5,374 nt of DNA from NCBI GenBank assembly GCA_003649695.1, contig QMSR01000062.1, positions 1 to 5,374 on the forward strand. The letters run 5' to 3'. How positions within the stretch are numbered: the stretch's first letter is position 1; each line of letters begins with the position of its first letter. Under the pieces are notes generated by a model that was not told the DNA's origin, made no database searches, and was given only the letters and a program-made list of their open reading frames with translations. This DNA comes from Thermoplasmata archaeon. Its GTDB lineage: Archaea > Thermoplasmatota > Thermoplasmata > Thermoplasmatales > B87-G9. This document shows, in pieces, positions 5,338 to 5,374 of this stretch. The translations under genes and the position numbers were made by a program.

Positions 5338-5374
5338 ATGGCGGTCGAAGAGGGCAGACTTAGGGAGCCGCTGA
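5338..5374 (+). CDS. Start of a divergently transcribed gene, cut by the window edge
   Basis: An ATG at 5338-5340 opens a frame of 12 codons (MAVEEGRLREPL) that continues past the right edge. It is the only start codon in this frame after a TAA at 5296-5298. A competing ATG at 5331 stops after ten codons and another at 5301 after four, so 5338 is preferred. Purine-rich GGAGACAGGG (5321-5330) just upstream may act as ribosome-binding site, and two TATA-like boxes lie upstream. Codon use (AGG, CTT, CCG, GAG) is compatible with the neighbours. Too little is visible to name a product. Confidence 0.45.
   Translation, partial: MAVEEGRLREPL

Noticed and set aside
5331..5363. ATG at 5331 as the start of the right-end plus-strand gene
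   Set aside because: It reaches a TAG after ten codons, while the ATG at 5338 stays open to the window edge.

Overview
The window looks like a stretch of a hyperthermophilic or thermophilic archaeal chromosome, probably from the TACK side of the tree, although the sequence alone does not fix the lineage. The reasons are an archaeal-type Nep1 ribosome-biogenesis enzyme, a TIGR00304/DUF131-type small membrane protein, heavy use of AGG/AGA arginine codons, and a mixed start pattern. Genes that open a transcription unit have a TATA-like box about 25 bases before the start codon (leaderless type). Genes inside a unit carry Shine-Dalgarno sites or ATGA overlaps.

Layout: nearly everything is on the minus strand, so transcription runs from right to left. 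At the far right a gene pointing the other way (+) has only its first 12 codons inside the window. It is separated by a divergent intergenic region (5193-5337) from a two-gene unit: an unrecognised 94-residue protein, then nep1, the N1-specific pseudouridine methyltransferase of small-subunit rRNA. Next comes an AT-rich stretch (3996-4226) that holds a previously unlisted 46-codon reading frame. That frame ends in an ATGA overlap with a gene for a 467-residue B12-binding-domain radical SAM enzyme. Further left are a short two-helix membrane protein (DUF131 type) and the metalloprotease pair tldD-tldE, also joined by an ATGA overlap. tldE runs off the left edge of the window.

How the genes relate: TldD and TldE form one heteromeric zinc peptidase, with TldD carrying the HExxxH site. 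Nep1 and the 94-residue protein are probably co-translated. The small frame and the radical SAM gene look translationally coupled and are AT-richer than the flanking genes, so they may be a separately acquired cassette. Whether the small peptide is a substrate of the radical SAM enzyme, a leader, or the remains of a decayed gene cannot be decided from this sequence. No tRNA, rRNA, CRISPR array or insertion sequence was seen. There is no gene-free stretch longer than 300 bases.
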